64,000 nucleotides of DNA, from NCBI RefSeq assembly GCF_002104795.1, contig NZ_NCXO01000003.1, positions 62,001 to 126,000 of the forward strand. The letters run 5' to 3'. Positions 41,312 to 51,959 of this stretch are shown piece by piece. Position numbers and translations under genes: made by a program. The stretch comes from Mycolicibacillus koreensis (GTDB taxonomy: Bacteria; Actinomycetota; Actinomycetes; Mycobacteriales; Mycobacteriaceae). Below the pieces are notes generated by a model. That model made no database searches and was not told where the DNA came from. It saw only the letters and a program-made list of their open reading frames with translations. The first letter of the stretch is position 1. Each line of letters begins with the position of its first letter.

Positions 41312-43225
41312 ATGGCAACCACCACCGATGCACTGCGCGACGTCCTCGACGGGCGGTGGCGCGACACCAAGAACGCGATGCGCCGGCGCCTGCAAGACGA
41401 CGTGTTCCGCCCGCATTACACCCCGACCACAGCCATCGCCCGGGCGAAGGTGGCCGAACAGATGAACCTGATGGCCGCCGAGGGGGCGGCCAGCGACGGG
41501 TTCCGCACCGAGCACGGCGGCACCGGCGATGTCGGCGCGGCGATCACGATGATCGAGATGCTGGCGATGTCGGATCTGTCGCTGATGGTCAAGGCCGGCG
41601 TGCAGTGGGGGCTGTTCGGCGGGGCCATCGAGAACCTCGGCACGGCCCGCCACCACGAGCTCTACGTCAAACCGACGATCGATCTGAAGTTGCTGGGCTG
41701 TTTCGCGATGACCGAGACCGGCCACGGCAGCGATGTGCAGTCGCTGGAGACCACCGCCACCTACGACGCGCAGACACACGAGTTCGTCATCGACTCCCCC
41801 ACCGACAGCGCCCGCAAGGACTACATCGGCGGGGCTGCCGAAACCGCCACCGTCGCCGCGGTGTTCGCGCAGCTGATCACCCACGAGGACGGTGAGCCCG
41901 TCGACCACGGCGTGCACTGTCTGCTGGTGCCGATCCGTGACGGCGACGGCAACGACCTGCCCGGGGTCACCACCTCCGACTGCGAGTACAAGGGCGGCCT
42001 GCCCGGGGTGGACAACGGCCGCATCCTGTTCGACAAGGTGCGGGTGCCGCGGGAGAACCTGCTCAACAAATACGGCGACGTCGACGTCGACGGCACCTAC
42101 CACTCGCCGATCGAGAGCCGCAGCCGCCGCTTCTTCACCATGCTGGGCACGCTGATCCGCGGGCGGGTCACCGTCGGCGGCAGCGCCGCGGCGGCCGCCC
42201 GGGTGGCTCTGGACATCGCCACCCGGTACGGGTTGCAGCGCCGCCAGTTCAGCGACCCCGCCGACGGCCACGAGGTGCTGATCATGGACTATCTGGTGCA
42301 TCAGCGCCGGTTGTTCCCGCTGATCGCCCGCTCCTATGCGCTGCAGTTCGCGCAGAACGAGCTGGTGTCGCGCTGCCACGACCTGCAGAGCAGCGATGAG
42401 CCCGACCCCGAGGAGCAGCGCGAGCTGGAGGCCCGCGCCGCCGGGTTGAAGGCGGCCAACACCTGGCACGCGAGCCGCGCGATCCAGGAGTCGCGGGAGG
42501 CGTGCGGCGGCGCCGGGTACATGGCCGAGAACCGGTTGATCGCGCTGCGCGCCGACACCGACGTGTTCACCACGTTCGAGGGCGACAACCATGTGCTCAC
42601 CCAGCTGGTCGCCAAGCAGCTGCTCACCGCCTACGCCGACGACATCGACAGCATGAGCCCGGTGGACTGGGTGCGGTTCGCCGCCGAGACCGTCGGTGAG
42701 CGGGTGCTCAAACGCACTGCCGCCGAGACGATCATGCAGACGATCCTCGATTCGCGCCAGGACAGCGACGAGGAGGGCAGCCTGTTCAACCGGGGCACCC
42801 AGATGCACATGTTCGAAGACCGCGAGGAGTACCTGCTGTCGTCGGTGGCGCGCCGGCTGCAGTCCAAGGCCAAGGAGATGTCGGAGTTCGAGGCGTTCAA
42901 CGCCGTGCAGGATCACGTGCTGCACGCGGCGTCGGCGCACATCGACCGTATCGTTCTCGAGGCGTTCATCGCCGGCATCGACGCCTGCACCGACGAGTCG
43001 GCCCGCGAGATCCTGGAGTGGATGTGCGACCTCTACGCGCTCAGCGTCATCGAGGACGACAAGGCGTGGTACATCGAGCACCGGTATCTGTCCACCGAGC
43101 GGGCCAAGGCGGTGACCCGCGGGATCAACGACCGCTGCCGCAAGCTGCGTCCGCACGCCGAAACGCTCGTCGACGCGTTCGGGGTGCCCGAGCAGCTGCG
43201 CTCGGCCACGATGCTCGACGCCTGA
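41312..43225 (+). CDS. Acyl-CoA dehydrogenase/oxidase-like flavoenzyme
   Basis: The 637-residue protein is longer than normal FadE enzymes (about 390) and fits the acyl-CoA oxidase layout. An N-terminal helical domain is followed by the central beta domain with CFAMTETGHGSDV (near residue 130), the FAD-binding helical domain with FEGDNHVLTQLVAK (near 420), and an extra C-terminal helical domain (470-637). It would introduce a trans-2 double bond into an acyl-CoA, passing electrons to oxygen or to an electron-transfer flavoprotein. TACGGT stands five bases before the ATG with no ribosome-binding site. Substrate chain length is unknown. Confidence 0.82.
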   Translation: MATTTDALRDVLDGRWRDTKNAMRRRLQDDVFRPHYTPTTAIARAKVAEQMNLMAAEGAASDGFRTEHGGTGDVGAAITMIEMLAMSDLSLMVKAGVQWGLFGGAIENLGTARHHELYVKPTIDLKLLGCFAMTETGHGSDVQSLETTATYDAQTHEFVIDSPTDSARKDYIGGAAETATVAAVFAQLITHEDGEPVDHGVHCLLVPIRDGDGNDLPGVTTSDCEYKGGLPGVDNGRILFDKVRVPRENLLNKYGDVDVDGTYHSPIESRSRRFFTMLGTLIRGRVTVGGSAAAAARVALDIATRYGLQRRQFSDPADGHEVLIMDYLVHQRRLFPLIARSYALQFAQNELVSRCHDLQSSDEPDPEEQRELEARAAGLKAANTWHASRAIQESREACGGAGYMAENRLIALRADTDVFTTFEGDNHVLTQLVAKQLLTAYADDIDSMSPVDWVRFAAETVGERVLKRTAAETIMQTILDSRQDSDEEGSLFNRGTQMHMFEDREEYLLSSVARRLQSKAKEMSEFEAFNAVQDHVLHAASAHIDRIVLEAFIAGIDACTDESAREILEWMCDLYALSVIEDDKAWYIEHRYLSTERAKAVTRGINDRCRKLRPHAETLVDAFGVPEQLRSATMLDA

Positions 43226-43240
43226 GCGGCCGCGGCCGCT
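43225..43240. other. 16-bp perfect palindrome between convergent stops
   Basis: AGCGGCCGCGGCCGCT is an uninterrupted palindrome that starts at the last base of the acyl-CoA oxidase-like gene and runs to the end of lppP. It may form a compact bidirectional terminator, or simply reflect base composition. Confidence 0.4.
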
Positions 43241-43724
43241 ACGGCTGCGGGATGGGGTCGAGCGCCTCCAGCGCCCCGTCGGCGCCGATCTGGTAGCGCA
43301 CGGTGCCGATGCCGGTGGGACAGCAGTTGGGCTCCGCGCCGACGATCCACTGGTATTGGACGGTGACGACGTGCTCGCCGCTGGAGACCACCGAGGTGTA
43401 GGGCCGCGGGATGTCGGTGGGTGATCCCAACGCGGTGTTGCGGTCGAAGAACAACAGCAGTTCGGGGCTGGCGGCGGTCGCCCCGGCGGGGGCGAACTGC
43501 ACCCAGTACAGCCGGCAGTCACCGGTGTGATCGCGGCCGGTCTCGGTCCACGGCGAACCCACCGGCGGCGCAGCGGCCACCGCGTCGGCGACGGTCTGTG
43601 CGGTCGGCCCGGCGTCGGCGGCGCAGGTGTCCGGGGACTGGGCGACCGTGCCGCCGGGCTGCCAACCGCACGCGGCCGTGGCCAGCAGGAGCGCCGTTAT
43701 CCCCCATCGCATGGCCCATCTCAT
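43239..43724 (-). CDS. lppP: LppP/LprE-family lipoprotein
   Basis: About 161 residues with a signal peptide (TALLLATAAC) and probable lipid-bearing Cys; the lipobox has Thr instead of Leu at -3. The mature domain follows the mycobacterial LppP/LprE pattern: CAADAGPTAQTVADAVAAAP, then HTGDCRLYWVQFAP, FFDRNTALGSPTDIPRPY and a NCCPTG pair. Its location between the uspABC and dnaG blocks agrees with lppP (Rv2330c). Function is unknown; some family members influence lipid or cell-wall processes. ATG 43724 was chosen; ATG 43712 also gives a complete signal peptide. The gene is divergent from the nitrate reductase gene. Confidence 0.78.
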   Translation of the reverse strand: MRWAMRWGITALLLATAACGWQPGGTVAQSPDTCAADAGPTAQTVADAVAAAPPVGSPWTETGRDHTGDCRLYWVQFAPAGATAASPELLLFFDRNTALGSPTDIPRPYTSVVSSGEHVVTVQYQWIVGAEPNCCPTGIGTVRYQIGADGALEALDPIPQP

Positions 43725-43783
43725 CCGCCCGAGTCTACGACCCGGCCCCGCGCCCCGCCGGGCGCCCGAATGCTTAGCGATTG

Positions 43784-43809
43784 GAAACGAACGCGACATC
43801 GTCGGAAAC
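43784..43809 (+). promoter_or_regulatory. Paired GAAAC motifs, weak GlnR-like box candidate
   Basis: GAAAC occurs at 43784-43788 and 43805-43809, 21 bp apart, ahead of the nitrate reductase gene. A GCGAC at 43793-43797 partly fits the companion half. GlnR boxes alternate GTNAC and GAAAC with about 22-bp repeat, so a nitrogen-control site is possible, though the first GTNAC is missing. Confidence 0.3.
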
Positions 43810-43843
43810 GGCCTCGACATTTTCCGCCGACATCCTATGAGCC

Positions 43844-46800
43844 GTGGTGACCGGAACGAAACCCTGCGGGGATCAAGGCGTGTCGGTGGTGCGCGGGCCA
43901 CGCACCGTCTCGACGGTGTGCACGTATTGCGCGGTCGGCTGCGGCGTGGTGTTGACCGTCGGCACCGATCCGGTCACCGGCAGTGACCGGGTGCACCGGT
44001 CCCGTGGCGACGCGGGCCACCCCGCCAACTTCGGGCGCCTGTGCACCAAGGGCGCGACCACCGCGGAGCTGCTGTCCGCGGACGGCAGGATGACCACCGC
44101 CCAGCTACGACCTGCCCGCGGTGAACCGACCGAACCGGTCGACCTCGACACCGCGATCAGCCACTGCGCGCAGCGCCTGCGGGCGATCGTCGCCGAGCAC
44201 GGCCCCGACGCGGTGGCCCTGTACGTGTCGGGGCAGATGTCGCTGGAGGCACAGTATCTGGCGAACAAACTCGCCAAGGGATTCATCGGCACCCGGGAGA
44301 TCGAGTCCAACTCGCGGCTGTGCATGGCCAGCGTGAGCAGCGGCTACCAACTGTCGCTGGGCGCCGACGGGCCGCCGGGCTCCTACGAGGACTTCGACCA
44401 CGCCGACGTGTTCTTCGTCATCGGCGCCAACATGGCCGACTGTCACCCCGTCCTGTTCCTGCGGATGATGGACCGGGTCAAGGCGGGAGCCAAGCTGATC
44501 GTCGTCGACCCGCGCCGCACCGCCACCGCGGAAAAGGCCGATCTGTTCCTGCAGATCGCCCCGGGCACCGACCTGGCGCTGCTCAACGGCTTGTTGGCGT
44601 TGATCATCGACAACGGGCACACCGACGACGCGTTCATCGCCGAATTCACCGACGGCTGGGAGGTGATTGGCGACTTCGTCCAGCAGTATCCGCCCGCGCG
44701 AGTCGCCGCGATCACCGGAATCGGCGAGGGCGACCTGCGCACCGCGGCCCGCTGGATCGGCGAGGCCGACAACTGGATGAGCTGCTGGACGATGGGGTTG
44801 AACCAGAGCACGCACGCCACTTGGAACGTCAACGCCGTCTGCAACCTGCATTTGGCCACCGGGGCGATCTGTCGGCCCGGTAGCGGACCCTTTTCGCTGA
44901 CCGGGCAGCCCAACGCGATGGGTGGCCGCGAGATGGGCTATCTGGGGGCGGGCCTGCCGGGGCAGCGCAGCACCACCGACCCCGACGACCGTGCCTTCGT
45001 CGAGGACGTCTGGGGGCTCCCCCGCGGTCGCTTGCCCACCGAAGCGGGCGGCGGCACCATCGAGATGTTCCGCCGGATGGGCCGCGGCCAGATCAAGGCC
45101 TGCTGGATCATCTGTACCAATCCGGTGGCGTCGGTCGCCAACCGCAAGACGGTGCTCGCCGGCTTGGAGGCCGCCGAGCTGGTGATCGCCCAGGATGCGT
45201 TCACGGCGACCGAGACCAACACCTACGCCGATGTCCTGCTGCCGGCGGCCCTGGGCGCGGAGAGCGAGGGCGTGATGGTCAACTCCGAGCGCACCCTGAC
45301 CCTCACGCAGAAGGCGCTCGATCCCCCCGGCGACGCGCTTCCGGACTGGCAGCTCATCGCGCGGGTCGCCGCGGCCATGGGCTACGCCGACGCGTTCGCC
45401 TACGACAGCGCCGAGGAGGTGTTCGCCGAGATCACCCGCTTCCACAATCCACGCACCGGATATGACCTGCGTGGCGTGGACTACGCACGGCTGCGCACCG
45501 CCGCGATCCAATGGCCGTGCCCGCCCGGCGACGGCGCCGATCGTCATCCGATCCGCTACCTCAACGACGGGGCGAGCCAGACCCGGCGGGTCCGCGCCGA
45601 CGGCAGTGTTCCGCGGTTGGCGTTTCCGACCGCCTCCGGGCGGGCTGTGTTCCATGCCCGCCCGCACATGCCGCCCGACGAACTGCCCGATCGCGACTAT
45701 CCGTTCCTGCTCAACACCGGCCGGCTCCCCCACCAGTGGCACACCATGACCAAGACCGGCAAGATCGCCACGCTCAACAAACTCAACCCGGACCCGTTCG
45801 TCGAGATCCATCCCGACGACGCGAAGCGCCTGCAGATCACCGCCGGCGACCGCGTCGAGGTCGCGTCCCGGCGCGGGCGCGCGGTGCTGCCCGCGGTGCC
45901 CACCGACCGGGTGCAGCCCGGTCACTGCTTCGCCCCCTTCCACTGGAACGACGCGTTCGGCGAGTACCTGGCGATCAACGCCGTCACCAACGACGCCGTC
46001 GACCCGCTGTCCCAACAACCGGAGTACAAGGTCTGCGCCGTCACCGTGACGAAGGTGATGGCCGCCCCGGCCCCCGACACCGGCGGCCCCGCGGTGCCCG
46101 CCGCGACGGTCGCCGCCGGGCCCGAGCCCGCCGAACCGTCCGGGCTCACCGCGGATTCCCCGACCAGCCCGCCCACCACCGTGGTGTTGTGGGCGTCGCA
46201 GACCGGCACCGCCGAAACAGTCGCCGCCTCGTGTGCCGCCCACCTCGCCGCGGCCGGTCTGGCGGTGGGCCTGCACGCGATGGACGAGTTCAGCCCGGCC
46301 GCCCTGGCCGCGGTGAGCGACGTGCTGGTCATCACCAGCACCACCGGGGACGGGGAACCGCCGGACAACGGGGCGGCGCTGTGGGCCGCACTGCAACGTC
46401 GGGACGCTCCCCGGTTGGATCGCACCCGTTACGCGGTGCTGGCGTTCGGCGACTCCAGCTACGGCGCGTTCTGCGGTCACGGCCGCAGCCTCGACGCGCG
46501 ACTGGCCGAACTCGGCGCCACCCGCCTGCTCGACCGGGTCGACTGCGAACCCGACTACGAGCAGGCCGCCTCGGACTGGCTGAGCGCCGTCGGTGCGGCA
46601 CTGCAGATCGCCGGCACCCCGGTCTCGGCCCCGGCGGCCCCGGCGCGCTACCGAAGGGGCGCCCCGCTGCGGACACGCCTGGTGGGCAACAGGGTGCTCA
46701 CCGGGCCGGGATCGACCAAGGAGGTACGCCAGTTCACCTTCGCCGTGCCGGAGGCCACCTTCGCCTACGATTCCGGCGATGCGTTGGGAATCTGGCCGCA

Positions 46801-47764
46801 GAACCCCGCCGCGCGGGTCGACGAGTGGCTGGCGGCCACCGGCTTGTCCGGTTCGGCCACCGTGCAGATCGGCGACGCCGGCCCCATGTCACTGCGGAGG
46901 GCCGCGACCGAACGGTTGGAAATCACCCGCATCACAGCGGATCTGGTTCGGTTCCTCGCACACCACAGCAGCGACGCCGAGCTGACCGAGTTGGCGCATC
47001 CGGCGAACACCGCCGCGCTCGCCGAATGGATGCGGGGACGCCAGGCGCTCGACGTCGTGGCCCGCACGCCGGTGCGGGCCCCGGTTCAGGAGTGGCTCGC
47101 CGTCACCAGCGCGCTGCGGCCGCGGCTCTACTCGATCTCGTCGAGCTCGGCGGACGACCCCGGCGAGGTGCACGTCACCGTCGGCGTGGTGCGTTACGAC
47201 GTCGACGGTGTCGCGCGCGGGGGCGTGTGTTCGAGCTATCTGGCCGATCACGCCGAGGACGCCGCTGTCGGCATCTTCGTGCATCCGACCCGACACTTCC
47301 GTCCGCCCGTCGACCCGGACGCGCCGATGATCATGGTCGGTCCCGGAACCGGGGTGGCCCCGTTCCGCAGCTTCCTGCGCCGCCGCCGGGCCCTCGGGCA
47401 CACGGCACCGAACTGGCTCTTCTTCGGGGAGCGTCACGCTGCGACCGATTTCTACTACGGCGACGAATTCGCCGCGATGCACGCCGACGGGTTCCTCACC
47501 GAACTCGACCTGGCGTTCTCCCGCGATCAGCCCGAACGGATCTACGTCCAGCACCGGATGCGCGACCGTGGGGCCGAGATCTGGCGCTGGCTGCAGAACG
47601 GAGCCCACCTGTATGTCTGCGGCGACGCACGATCGATGGCCCCCCAGGTCCAGCAAACCCTCCACGACATCGTCGTCGAGCACGGGCGCCTCGACGACGG
47701 CGCCGCCGCCGACTACATCCGCACGCTGGCGACGCAGAAACGCTATGTTCGCGACGTCTACTGA
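43844..47764 (+). CDS. narB: Assimilatory nitrate reductase fused to diflavin (CysJ-like) reductase
   Basis: The 1,306-residue protein joins a molybdopterin nitrate reductase to its own electron-donor module. An N-terminal [4Fe-4S] site is formed by Cys26, Cys29, Cys33 and Cys67. The molybdenum-ligand cysteine lies in SRLCMAS near residue 164, and the dinucleotide-binding domain has [10 protein letters not shown] near 625. A flavodoxin domain begins [10 protein letters not shown] near 783. FAD-binding (RLYSISSSS near 1,095) and NAD(P)H-binding ([12 protein letters not shown] near 1,166) domains follow, ending in the CysJ-like RYVRDVY. Electrons thus pass NAD(P)H to FAD to FMN to FeS to Mo. 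The start may be GTG 43844 or GTG 43880. Nitrite reductase genes are not in the window. Confidence 0.88.
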   Translation: MVTGTKPCGDQGVSVVRGPRTVSTVCTYCAVGCGVVLTVGTDPVTGSDRVHRSRGDAGHPANFGRLCTKGATTAELLSADGRMTTAQLRPARGEPTEPVDLDTAISHCAQRLRAIVAEHGPDAVALYVSGQMSLEAQYLANKLAKGFIGTREIESNSRLCMASVSSGYQLSLGADGPPGSYEDFDHADVFFVIGANMADCHPVLFLRMMDRVKAGAKLIVVDPRRTATAEKADLFLQIAPGTDLALLNGLLALIIDNGHTDDAFIAEFTDGWEVIGDFVQQYPPARVAAITGIGEGDLRTAARWIGEADNWMSCWTMGLNQSTHATWNVNAVCNLHLATGAICRPGSGPFSLTGQPNAMGGREMGYLGAGLPGQRSTTDPDDRAFVEDVWGLPRGRLPTEAGGGTIEMFRRMGRGQIKACWIICTNPVASVANRKTVLAGLEAAELVIAQDAFTATETNTYADVLLPAALGAESEGVMVNSERTLTLTQKALDPPGDALPDWQLIARVAAAMGYADAFAYDSAEEVFAEITRFHNPRTGYDLRGVDYARLRTAAIQWPCPPGDGADRHPIRYLNDGASQTRRVRADGSVPRLAFPTASGRAVFHARPHMPPDELPDRDYPFLLNTGRLPHQWHTMTKTGKIATLNKLNPDPFVEIHPDDAKRLQITAGDRVEVASRRGRAVLPAVPTDRVQPGHCFAPFHWNDAFGEYLAINAVTNDAVDPLSQQPEYKVCAVTVTKVMAAPAPDTGGPAVPAATVAAGPEPAEPSGLTADSPTSPPTTVVLWASQTGTAETVAASCAAHLAAAGLAVGLHAMDEFSPAALAAVSDVLVITSTTGDGEPPDNGAALWAALQRRDAPRLDRTRYAVLAFGDSSYGAFCGHGRSLDARLAELGATRLLDRVDCEPDYEQAASDWLSAVGAALQIAGTPVSAPAAPARYRRGAPLRTRLVGNRVLTGPGSTKEVRQFTFAVPEATFAYDSGDALGIWPQNPAARVDEWLAATGLSGSATVQIGDAGPMSLRRAATERLEITRITADLVRFLAHHSSDAELTELAHPANTAALAEWMRGRQALDVVARTPVRAPVQEWLAVTSALRPRLYSISSSSADDPGEVHVTVGVVRYDVDGVARGGVCSSYLADHAEDAAVGIFVHPTRHFRPPVDPDAPMIMVGPGTGVAPFRSFLRRRRALGHTAPNWLFFGERHAATDFYYGDEFAAMHADGFLTELDLAFSRDQPERIYVQHRMRDRGAEIWRWLQNGAHLYVCGDARSMAPQVQQTLHDIVVEHGRLDDGAAADYIRTLATQKRYVRDVY

Positions 47765-47815
47765 ACAGCCGCCCTTTAGGCTGGCGTGGTTGACCGCCAA
47801 CCGAAGGAGTAACCG

Positions 47816-48190
47816 ATGGCGTGGTTCCTGGCCTTACAGGGGGCGCCCAGCAAGGGCGGCCAGTCGCTCACCTACGAGCTGCACGAATCGGCCGACACCG
47901 ACCAAATCGCCCGCGACATGAGCGCCGGGGTGGTCGCCGACCGCGTCGTGGAGGTCCCCGCCGTGCTGCCGCCGCGCCGCCAGAAGGTCACCTTGTACGT
48001 GCGTCCCGCGGTGTGGGGGGTGTGGGCGTTCTACGAGATGAGCGAGGAGGAGCGCCGCGAGATGATCGCCTCCAACCCGCTGATCAACGCGGTCGCTCAG
48101 GCCGCCAAACAGCAGCAGACCCGCAAATCGGGGCCGACCACGATCGGGATGACGATCCCGCAACCGGGACAGAACTTTCCCGGTCAGTAG
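47816..48190 (+). CDS. Small conserved-type protein of unknown function
   Basis: The 124-residue protein starts behind CGAAGGAGTAA, with a TAGGCT hexamer 33 bases upstream as a possible -10 element. It has no signal peptide. Residues 1-75 look like a small alpha/beta fold (WFLALQGAP, then VTLYVRPAVWGVWAFYEM), followed by a helix and a Gly/Pro/Gln tail. Function is unknown. It lies between the nitrate reductase gene and tRNA-Asn, and there is no sign that it takes part in nitrate reduction. Confidence 0.72.
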   Translation: MAWFLALQGAPSKGGQSLTYELHESADTDQIARDMSAGVVADRVVEVPAVLPPRRQKVTLYVRPAVWGVWAFYEMSEEERREMIASNPLINAVAQAAKQQQTRKSGPTTIGMTIPQPGQNFPGQ

Positions 48191-48199
48191 GGTTTTACG

Positions 48200-48272
<73 letters not shown>

Positions 48273-48462
48273 CTGCCCACCCGCGGCGCGGCCGCGGCAC
48301 GGGGGTTGACTCTAGCCTACCGGGGGTGCTTCGTGCCAAAGCCGACCCCCTTCGGCGGCCACCGTGGCGGCCCGCGAGGCGGTGCCCCCGCGGCGGCCCG
48401 CGCGACGGATGGCCGGACGTGAGGCAGGATGGACACAACCGTCGTTTTCGGGAGGGACCTTC

Positions 48463-48708
48463 GTGATCCGGTATCTCGCCGTGCTGGCCGTCGGATACGT
48501 CTTCGGCACCAAGGCCGGCCGCCGCCGCTACGAGCAGCTCGTCGGCACCTATCGGGGCATCACCGGTTCGCCGGTGACCCGGTCGGTGATCGAGGCGAGC
48601 CGCCGCAAGATCGCCAACCGGGTCTCCCCGGACACCGGGATGGTCACGTTGACCCAGATCGACCCGACCACCGCGGTGGTCGCGCCGGAACCGCAACGCG
48701 CCGACTGA
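48463..48708 (+). CDS. Small membrane-anchored protein (Rv2342-like)
   Basis: The 81-residue protein begins at GTG 48463 behind GGGAGGG. A short N-terminal hydrophobic helix (YLAVLAVGYVFG) is followed by a basic region (TKAGRRRYEQLV and EASRRKIANR), suggesting a cytoplasmic tail close to the membrane or nucleic acid. The position and length match Rv2342 (85 residues) next to dnaG. Function is unknown. It is convergent with dnaG, 11 bases apart. Confidence 0.75.
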   Translation: MIRYLAVLAVGYVFGTKAGRRRYEQLVGTYRGITGSPVTRSVIEASRRKIANRVSPDTGMVTLTQIDPTTAVVAPEPQRAD

Positions 48709-48719
48709 GCGGCACCCGC

Positions 48720-50621
48720 TCAGGCGGTCAGGTCGTCGCCGCTGGCCTGGGCGAGCAGGCTGCGCCGGTAGGCCTCCATCGCGACCAGGTCCGAGAACAA
48801 CGCGTGGTATTCGTCGCCGTCGTCGATCGGTGACATGCGCTGCAGCTTGGATTTCACCTCGGCGATCTGACGGCCCACCCAGACCTCCTGCAGCCGGGCC
48901 AGCACCCCGCCGATGTAGCGCGGCAGCCGGTCCTCGTCGACCTGGATGCCCTCGACGCCGAGCTCGTTGATCAACCCGGCGGCGGCGTCGGTGGTGGCGT
49001 GCTGACGGACCAGGTCGATCCAGGCGCCGCCGACCACCCCGGAGCCCAGCCCCCCGGCCGCCTCGATCGCCGCGTGCACCGCCGCGTAGCCCGGGTGGGT
49101 GAAGCTGTCGACGGTGAGGGTGTCGAAGACCGGGCCGGCGAGCGCCGGGAACTGCAGCGCGGCCTTGAGCGCCTCACGTTGCGGCCACAACGTCGGATCC
49201 CGCGGGTCGGGGCGCTTTGGCCGAGCGTCCACCGGGTCGTCGCCGGCACGTTCGGCCGGCCCGCGCCGCGGTCGCGACGTCCGCGGAGCCCCGCGGGCCT
49301 GTTCGCGCACCCGGCGCAGCACCTGGGCCACGTCGTCCCAGCCGACCCAACCGGCCAGCTGGCGCGCGTATTCGTCGCGCAGCGTGGGGTCTTTGATCTG
49401 CACCACCATCGGCACGCAGCGGCGCAGCGCAGCCACCCGCCCCTCAGCGGTGTCGAGGTCCATCTCGGCCAGCGCGGTACGAATCGCGAACTCGAACAAC
49501 GGGCTTCGCCGGGCCACCAGGTCACGCAGGGCGGCGTCGCCGTGTGCCAGCCGCAGGTCGCACGGATCCATGTTGTCGTCGGCGACCGCGACGAACGATT
49601 GACCCGCCAGGTTCTGATCCCCGCCGAAGGCCTTGAGCGCTGCGGCACGACCCGCCTCGTCACCGTCGAACACGTAAATCAGTTCACCGCGAAAAAAGTT
49701 GTCGTCCATCATCAGTCGGCGCAGCATCGCCAGATGCTCGTCGCCGAAGGCGGTGCCGCACGATGCCACGGCGGTGGTCACACCGGCCAGGTGCATCGCC
49801 ATCACGTCGGTGTAGCCCTCCACCACCACCGCCTGATGTCCGCGGGCGATGCTGCGTTTGGCCTGATCGATACCGAACAGCACGTGGGACTTCTTGTACA
49901 GCACCGTCTCGGGGGTGTTGACGTACTTAGCGGTGATCGGGTCGTCGTCGAAGACGCGGCGGGCCCCGAATCCGATGACCTCTCCGGAGGTGGTGCGGAT
50001 CGGCCACAGCAACCGACGGTGGAAGCGGTCCATCGGCCCGCGCCGGCCTTCACGGGAGAGCCCGGCGGCCTCGAGCTCTTTGAACTCGAAGCCTTTGCGC
50101 TGCAGATGGCGGGTCAGGGTGTCCCAGCCGGACGGGGCGAACCCGCACCCGAACTGCGCCGCCGCCGCGGCGTCGAAGTTACGGTCGGTCAGGTACTTGC
50201 GGGCCGGGGCGGCCTCGGCCGATTCGAGTGCCCCACAGTAAAATTCGTATGCCGCTGTGGTGGCGGCGATCAGCCGGCTGCGGCTGCCCCGGTCGCGTTG
50301 CACCCGGCTGGTCGCGCCGGTGTAGGTCAGCGTGTGGCCCACCCGGTCGGCGAGCAGTTCCACCGACTCGACGAAGCTGACGTGCTCGATCTTCTGCAGG
50401 AACGCGTAGACGTCACCGCCCTCACCGCAGCCGAAGCAGTGGAAATGCCCGTGGTTGGGCCGGACGTGAAACGACGGGCTCTTCTCGTCGTGGAACGGGC
50501 AGAGCCCTTTGAGCGAGTCCGCCCCGGCGCGCCGCAGCTGCACGTAGTCGCCGACGACGTCGTCGATGCGGACCTTGTCACGGATGGCGGCGATGTCACG
50601 ATCGGAGATGCGCCCAGCCAC
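48720..50621 (-). CDS. dnaG: DNA primase
   Basis: The 633-residue primase makes RNA primers at the replication fork with DnaB. The N-terminal zinc finger is C-x2-H (LCPFHDEK) and C-x2-C (HCFGCGEGG), at about residues 41-65. The TOPRIM catalytic core has VVVEGYTDVMAMH near 262 and VFDGDEAGRAA near 317. A Pro/Arg-rich linker (about 435-465) separates the C-terminal DnaB-interaction domain. Length agrees with M. tuberculosis DnaG (639). The start is GTG 50621. It lies 75 bases from dgt on the same strand. Confidence 0.95.
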   Translation of the reverse strand: MAGRISDRDIAAIRDKVRIDDVVGDYVQLRRAGADSLKGLCPFHDEKSPSFHVRPNHGHFHCFGCGEGGDVYAFLQKIEHVSFVESVELLADRVGHTLTYTGATSRVQRDRGSRSRLIAATTAAYEFYCGALESAEAAPARKYLTDRNFDAAAAAQFGCGFAPSGWDTLTRHLQRKGFEFKELEAAGLSREGRRGPMDRFHRRLLWPIRTTSGEVIGFGARRVFDDDPITAKYVNTPETVLYKKSHVLFGIDQAKRSIARGHQAVVVEGYTDVMAMHLAGVTTAVASCGTAFGDEHLAMLRRLMMDDNFFRGELIYVFDGDEAGRAAALKAFGGDQNLAGQSFVAVADDNMDPCDLRLAHGDAALRDLVARRSPLFEFAIRTALAEMDLDTAEGRVAALRRCVPMVVQIKDPTLRDEYARQLAGWVGWDDVAQVLRRVREQARGAPRTSRPRRGPAERAGDDPVDARPKRPDPRDPTLWPQREALKAALQFPALAGPVFDTLTVDSFTHPGYAAVHAAIEAAGGLGSGVVGGAWIDLVRQHATTDAAAGLINELGVEGIQVDEDRLPRYIGGVLARLQEVWVGRQIAEVKSKLQRMSPIDDGDEYHALFSDLVAMEAYRRSLLAQASGDDLTA

Positions 50622-50696
50622 CCGGCCAGTCTAGAGCGCGCGGCGCGCCGCGGTGCCGGCTATCCACAGCCCCACCCGGCGCCTCGCCGTTGTGAC

Positions 50697-51959
50697 CTAG
50701 TCGACTGCGGCCGCGATCTGTTCCAGCCGGCTTTCGGTGTAGGAAGCGATCTGGTCGATGATCACCCGCAGTCGCGCACTGTCGTCGCCGGCGGCGTCGA
50801 ACGCCGGGACGAAGATCGGGTCCAGGGTGCCCGGCGCGCCGGCGAGCAGCCAGGTGGCCACCGCCGCGATGCGGGCACGCTGTTCGGCCTGGGTGTTGCG
50901 GTGGCCGGCGTCGGACATGATGAACTGCACCGCCAACGTTTTGAGCACCGCGACCTCGGCGCGCACCAGGTCGGGAACCTGCAGGTCGGCCCGGTAGCGC
51001 GCCAGCGGCAGCGCCCCGGCGGCACTGCGGGTGGCACCGATCGCCGCCGAGGCGAACCGGCCGACGAGCTCACTGGTCAGGCGTTTGAGCGCCACCGACG
51101 CCGCCAGCGTCGCCGGAAACGGCCCGTGGCTGCCGACGTCGGCGACGATCGGCAGCCCCGAGAGCCGCTCCGCCGCGGCGATCAGGTCGTCGGCGCGCAC
51201 CTGAGCGAACTGGCTCTCCCCCAGCTGTGCCAGGGTCGCCGCGGCGTCGGCGTCGGCGAGCACCCGCAGGTCGATGCGCCCGGAGATCACCCCGTCCTCG
51301 ACGTCGTGCACCGAGTAGGCCACGTCATCGGCCCAGTCCATGATCTGGGCCTCCAGGCACGGACGGTCCGCCGGCGCGTCGGCGCGGATCCAGGCCGCCA
51401 CCTCCGCGTCCTCGGCGTAGAACCCGAATTTGACGCGACCGGTGCGCTGGGACCACGGATATTTGGTGACCGCGTCCAGCGCCGCCCGGGTGAGGTTGAG
51501 CCCCGCGCTGCGACCGTCGGCGTCGAGGACCTTCGGCTCCAGCAGGGTCAGGATGCGGATGTTCTGGGCGTTGCCCTCGAACCCGCCGTGCTCGGCGGCC
51601 AGGTCGTGCAGGGCCCGTTCGCCGTTGTGCCCGTAGGGCGGGTGACCGATGTCGTGGGCCAGCCCGGCGAGGTCCACCAGGTCGGCGTCGCAGCCCAGAC
51701 CGATCGCCATGCCCCGCCCGATCTGCGCCACCTCCAACGAGTGGGTCAACCGGGTGCGCGGCGTCTCGCTCTGGCGGGGGCCGACCACCTGGGTCTTGTC
51801 GGCCAGCCGGCGCAGCGCCGCACTGTGCAGCACCCGCGCCCGGTCGCGGGCGAAGTCGGTGCGGTGCTGCGCGTCCCCGCCGGGCAGGCCCGCCGTTTTC
51901 GGCGCCTCAGCCACCCGCCGATGCCGGTCGGCGTCACCGTAAGGGTCCTGCTGCGTCAT
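50697..51959 (-). CDS. dgt: Deoxyguanosinetriphosphate triphosphohydrolase-like protein
   Basis: The 420-residue HD-domain enzyme hydrolyses dNTPs to nucleosides and triphosphate. Metal ligands are in [10 protein letters not shown] (about residue 70), [13 protein letters not shown] (about 102), and the distal Asp in [14 protein letters not shown] (about 206). Members of this group (M. tuberculosis 431 residues) often act on several dNTPs. ATG 51959 was taken as start; a GTG a few codons upstream cannot be excluded. It is the gene before dnaG, and both are linked to DNA synthesis. Confidence 0.92.
   Translation of the reverse strand: MTQQDPYGDADRHRRVAEAPKTAGLPGGDAQHRTDFARDRARVLHSAALRRLADKTQVVGPRQSETPRTRLTHSLEVAQIGRGMAIGLGCDADLVDLAGLAHDIGHPPYGHNGERALHDLAAEHGGFEGNAQNIRILTLLEPKVLDADGRSAGLNLTRAALDAVTKYPWSQRTGRVKFGFYAEDAEVAAWIRADAPADRPCLEAQIMDWADDVAYSVHDVEDGVISGRIDLRVLADADAAATLAQLGESQFAQVRADDLIAAAERLSGLPIVADVGSHGPFPATLAASVALKRLTSELVGRFASAAIGATRSAAGALPLARYRADLQVPDLVRAEVAVLKTLAVQFIMSDAGHRNTQAEQRARIAAVATWLLAGAPGTLDPIFVPAFDAAGDDSARLRVIIDQIASYTESRLEQIAAAVD

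Noticed and set aside
41300..43522. Long minus-strand frame opposite the acyl-CoA oxidase-like gene
   Set aside because: Shadow of a clear enzyme gene; no recognisable domain and biased composition.
44105..46480. Long minus-strand frame opposite the nitrate reductase gene
   Set aside because: Antisense to a gene whose motifs are intact throughout; composition is that of a shadow frame.
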